From contig CAYUAI010000002.1 in the NCBI GenBank assembly GCA_964442745.1, forward strand, positions 1 to 64,000: a stretch of DNA of 64,000 nt. The letters are read 5' to 3'. The stretch comes from CAYUAI01 sp964442745. Lineage in GTDB: Bacteria; Pseudomonadota; Gammaproteobacteria; S012-40. A model generated the notes under the pieces. The model did no database searches, was not told the DNA's origin, and saw only the letters and a list, made by a program, of their open reading frames with translations. Of this stretch, positions 62,198-64,000 are shown one piece after another; the stretch's first letter is position 1; each line of letters begins with the position of its first letter. A program made the translations under genes and the position numbers.

Positions 62198-64000
62198 GTC
62201 CCCCTGGGCTCAGCAAAACGTGGTTTAAAATAAGAAAAAAATGTAGGCAATACGATGATTGCAATAACACAACTGATCACCATATAGGAGGCAACAAAAT
62301 AACCTAATTTAGCATGAGGCGGAAATTGCGAAAAAATTAATACACTGAAACTGGCTGTGACGACCGTTGCGTTTAAAACAATGGTACGACCTGCCGTACG
62401 TAATGTAGCAGCCGTCGCTTCAGCGTGATTCTTATGTTCTCGTCTTTCTGACATATATCGAAAAATATAATGCACGGCATAATCGACTCCAACCCCAATA
62501 GCAATACCCGCAGCGAGTGCTGTAGAAACATCCAGAGGGATTTTCAACCATCCTGAAACTCCTGCCACCAACAAGGTTGACAAAACAACCGGCATCACAA
62601 TATAGACACCCGCTATGAACGACAACATAATTAAACTCGCGATGATTAATATACCCAGTTTTGAAAACAATATTGCCGTCACCTGACTATCAATCAATAA
62701 ATCCGCCCAGATATAAGAATTATTCGCTGAACCCGCAAAATTGACATCAACGGTTAAATCCTGAAAATGCATGTCTACAAATTGTGTCACCGAATCAATG
62801 ATTTTCTTCAGCTCACGGGTATGGTCAGTTTTAATGGCGACACTGATTAAACCTTTTTTATACTCATAATCCACCACTTGATCTAGCTGTTGAGGTCGCC
62901 CAGATACAGAAAAAAGATATAAAAATTCGGCAATCTGTTGCTGGCTATCAGGCAAAACATCATAGGCCTTATCTCCTTCGTGCAACGCTTTATTCATGCT
63001 CCTTAAAAAATTAACCACCGATAGCGAGTCACCGACATAAGGCAACGTTTCCACATGAGATTGCAGTGCTTCCATTTGCAATAGCAATCGTGGATCTTTT
63101 AATGCATCCTTCTGATCAGCTTCAACGATAATATTAAGAAACACCGTGCCAGAAAATTTTTCATTTAATAGTTTATTTGATAATGCAACTTCACTCTCAT
63201 CCTTAAAGTCACTTAGCCAACTTGAATCGACAAACAAACGGGTACTCCCCCAAAAAGCGAGAACAATCAATATCGCAAGCGATAAAACAACCAATTGTCG
63301 CCTTTTATCAATCATCACTCCCATTCGAGTCAGCAACAAGGAAAGATGGCTTTGCTCATGATAGACCCTCATTGCACGACGACGCGCATGATAAGCACCT
63401 ACCTTAGGTTTTAATAACACTAAAATTGCAGGTAATAAAGTAATAGAGATAAACCAGGAAAATATAATGCCAAGCACCGCAAACAAACCAAAAATTTTGA
63501 ATGGCGGCATTTCCGCAAAGGTTAATGCCATGAAACCAATCGCTGTTGTCACTGATGTCGTCACTAAGGGTGGACCTAAGCGCTGCACCGTATCAGAAAC
63601 GATTTCGCTGCTGGGGCGATGAGGATTATCTAAGACATTATCATAATAAGAACTAAGCAAATGGATAGCATCGCCAATGCCAACAGCAATTAAAATAACC
63701 GGCAACATGGTAGAAATTGTGTACATCGGCACATCAAACAAAACCATCACACCAAATGTCCAGATAATGGCAGTGACCATGACTACAATAGGTAAAAAGA
63801 CACCACGCAAAGTTTTAAAAATCATCAATAGCACAACCGCCATCACAACCAATACCAATGGCACCATGAGCTTTAAATCTTCCATCGCATATAAGCCAGA
63901 GGATACTTCAATGACTGGACGACCGGCTAAATAAAACTTATCATACGATTGCTCATCGGTTTGAGCTTGTTGTTTTTTTTGCGCCATCGGCGGACCTGCA
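62194..64000 (-). CDS. RND/MMPL family transporter, 5' end beyond the window
   Basis: At least 600 residues of an inner-membrane RND protein of the MMPL/HpnN-like branch. Visible are LVPLVLVVMAVVLLMIFKTL, a GIGDAIHLLSSYYD relay motif, SVTTAIGFMALTFAEMPPFK, a periplasmic domain (about residues 260-430), and the second repeat with AAGIAIGVGVDYAVHYIFRY, GRTIVLNATVVTASF. Such proteins move lipids or other hydrophobic molecules by proton motive force. The frame is open to the window end, so the first transmembrane helix and periplasmic loop are missing from this record. It heads an operon with an OMP and a TPR-barrel protein. Confidence 0.92.
   Translation of the reverse strand, partial: AGPPMAQKKQQAQTDEQSYDKFYLAGRPVIEVSSGLYAMEDLKLMVPLVLVVMAVVLLMIFKTLRGVFLPIVVMVTAIIWTFGVMVLFDVPMYTISTMLPVILIAVGIGDAIHLLSSYYDNVLDNPHRPSSEIVSDTVQRLGPPLVTTSVTTAIGFMALTFAEMPPFKIFGLFAVLGIIFSWFISITLLPAILVLLKPKVGAYHARRRAMRVYHEQSHLSLLLTRMGVMIDKRRQLVVLSLAILIVLAFWGSTRLFVDSSWLSDFKDESEVALSNKLLNEKFSGTVFLNIIVEADQKDALKDPRLLLQMEALQSHVETLPYVGDSLSVVNFLRSMNKALHEGDKAYDVLPDSQQQIAEFLYLFSVSGRPQQLDQVVDYEYKKGLISVAIKTDHTRELKKIIDSVTQFVDMHFQDLTVDVNFAGSANNSYIWADLLIDSQVTAILFSKLGILIIASLIMLSFIAGVYIVMPVVLSTLLVAGVSGWLKIPLDVSTALAAGIAIGVGVDYAVHYIFRYMSERREHKNHAEATAATLRTAGRTIVLNATVVTASFSVLIFSQFPPHAKLGYFVASYMVISCVIAIIVLPTFFSYFKPRFAEPRGT

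Noticed and set aside
1..64000. tRNA, rRNA, CRISPR array, prophage or complete insertion sequence
   Set aside because: None of the expected motifs or gene sets was seen on either strand.

Overview
The window looks like one scaffold of a gammaproteobacterial genome of moderate to low GC. The evidence is gene content and order: hslV-hslU-DUF971-ubiE-ubiJ-ubiB, xerC-DUF484-dapF and dapA-bamC-purC are arrangements typical of Gammaproteobacteria, and aerobic ubiquinone synthesis, Bam lipoproteins, outer-membrane barrels and several c-type cytochromes point to a Gram-negative respiring cell. I cannot assign a genus. A run of exactly 100 N at 52568-52667 marks a scaffold join, so order across that point is not proven.

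Layout. 0.1-11 kb: algH, an orphan two-domain AAA+ ATPase of the type found with contractile injection systems, a GT39/ArnT-like glycosyltransferase, a membrane-anchored AraC regulator followed by a DUF2269 / SDR-DoxX / DUF4166 operon, a small RRM protein and a membrane-anchored kelch-like protein. 11.7-13.8 kb: three c-type cytochrome genes on the minus strand (membrane, soluble, lipoprotein); the last has a TGA where a tryptophan codon is expected. 14.8-18.6 kb: transaldolase, 6-phosphogluconolactonase, glucokinase and apaG. 18.6-26.6 kb: minus-strand block hslV-hslU-DUF971-ubiE-ubiJ-ubiB-PLD/cardiolipin synthase-unknown. 27-40 kb: minus-strand housekeeping genes (xerC, DUF484, dapF, a CheY-like receiver, a voltage-gated cation channel, purL, purC, bamC, dapA), with a plus-strand PhnD-like binding protein inside. 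40-50 kb: bcp, phoH-PIN, an operon of AI-2E exporter + small protein + catalytically dead glutamine-amidotransferase-like protein, a LysR regulator, a TM2 protein, a chemoreceptor and an aldo/keto reductase. 49.6-54.6 kb: molybdopterin synthesis (moaA-moaC-moaD-moaE on one strand; a kelch protein and moeB across the gap). 54.6-58.3 kb: a pentahaem cytochrome and an ABC-2 exporter. 58.3-64 kb: an envelope operon of RND/MMPL transporter, an outer-membrane protein and a TPR/beta-barrel protein; the RND gene runs off the window end.

Intergenic DNA is rich in small inverted-repeat elements: a 102-bp MITE-like element (3077-3178), a four-copy ~115-160 bp family (about 16.0, 47.9, 49.2 and 57.3 kb), a 217-bp element whose terminus is also found at the 3' end of the RRM gene, and two single dyads (12.6 and 26.8 kb). 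No tRNA, rRNA, CRISPR array, complete insertion sequence or prophage was seen. The loci that look least described are the RND/OMP/TPR-barrel operon, the cytochrome trio, the dead amidotransferase/AI-2E operon and the repeat families.
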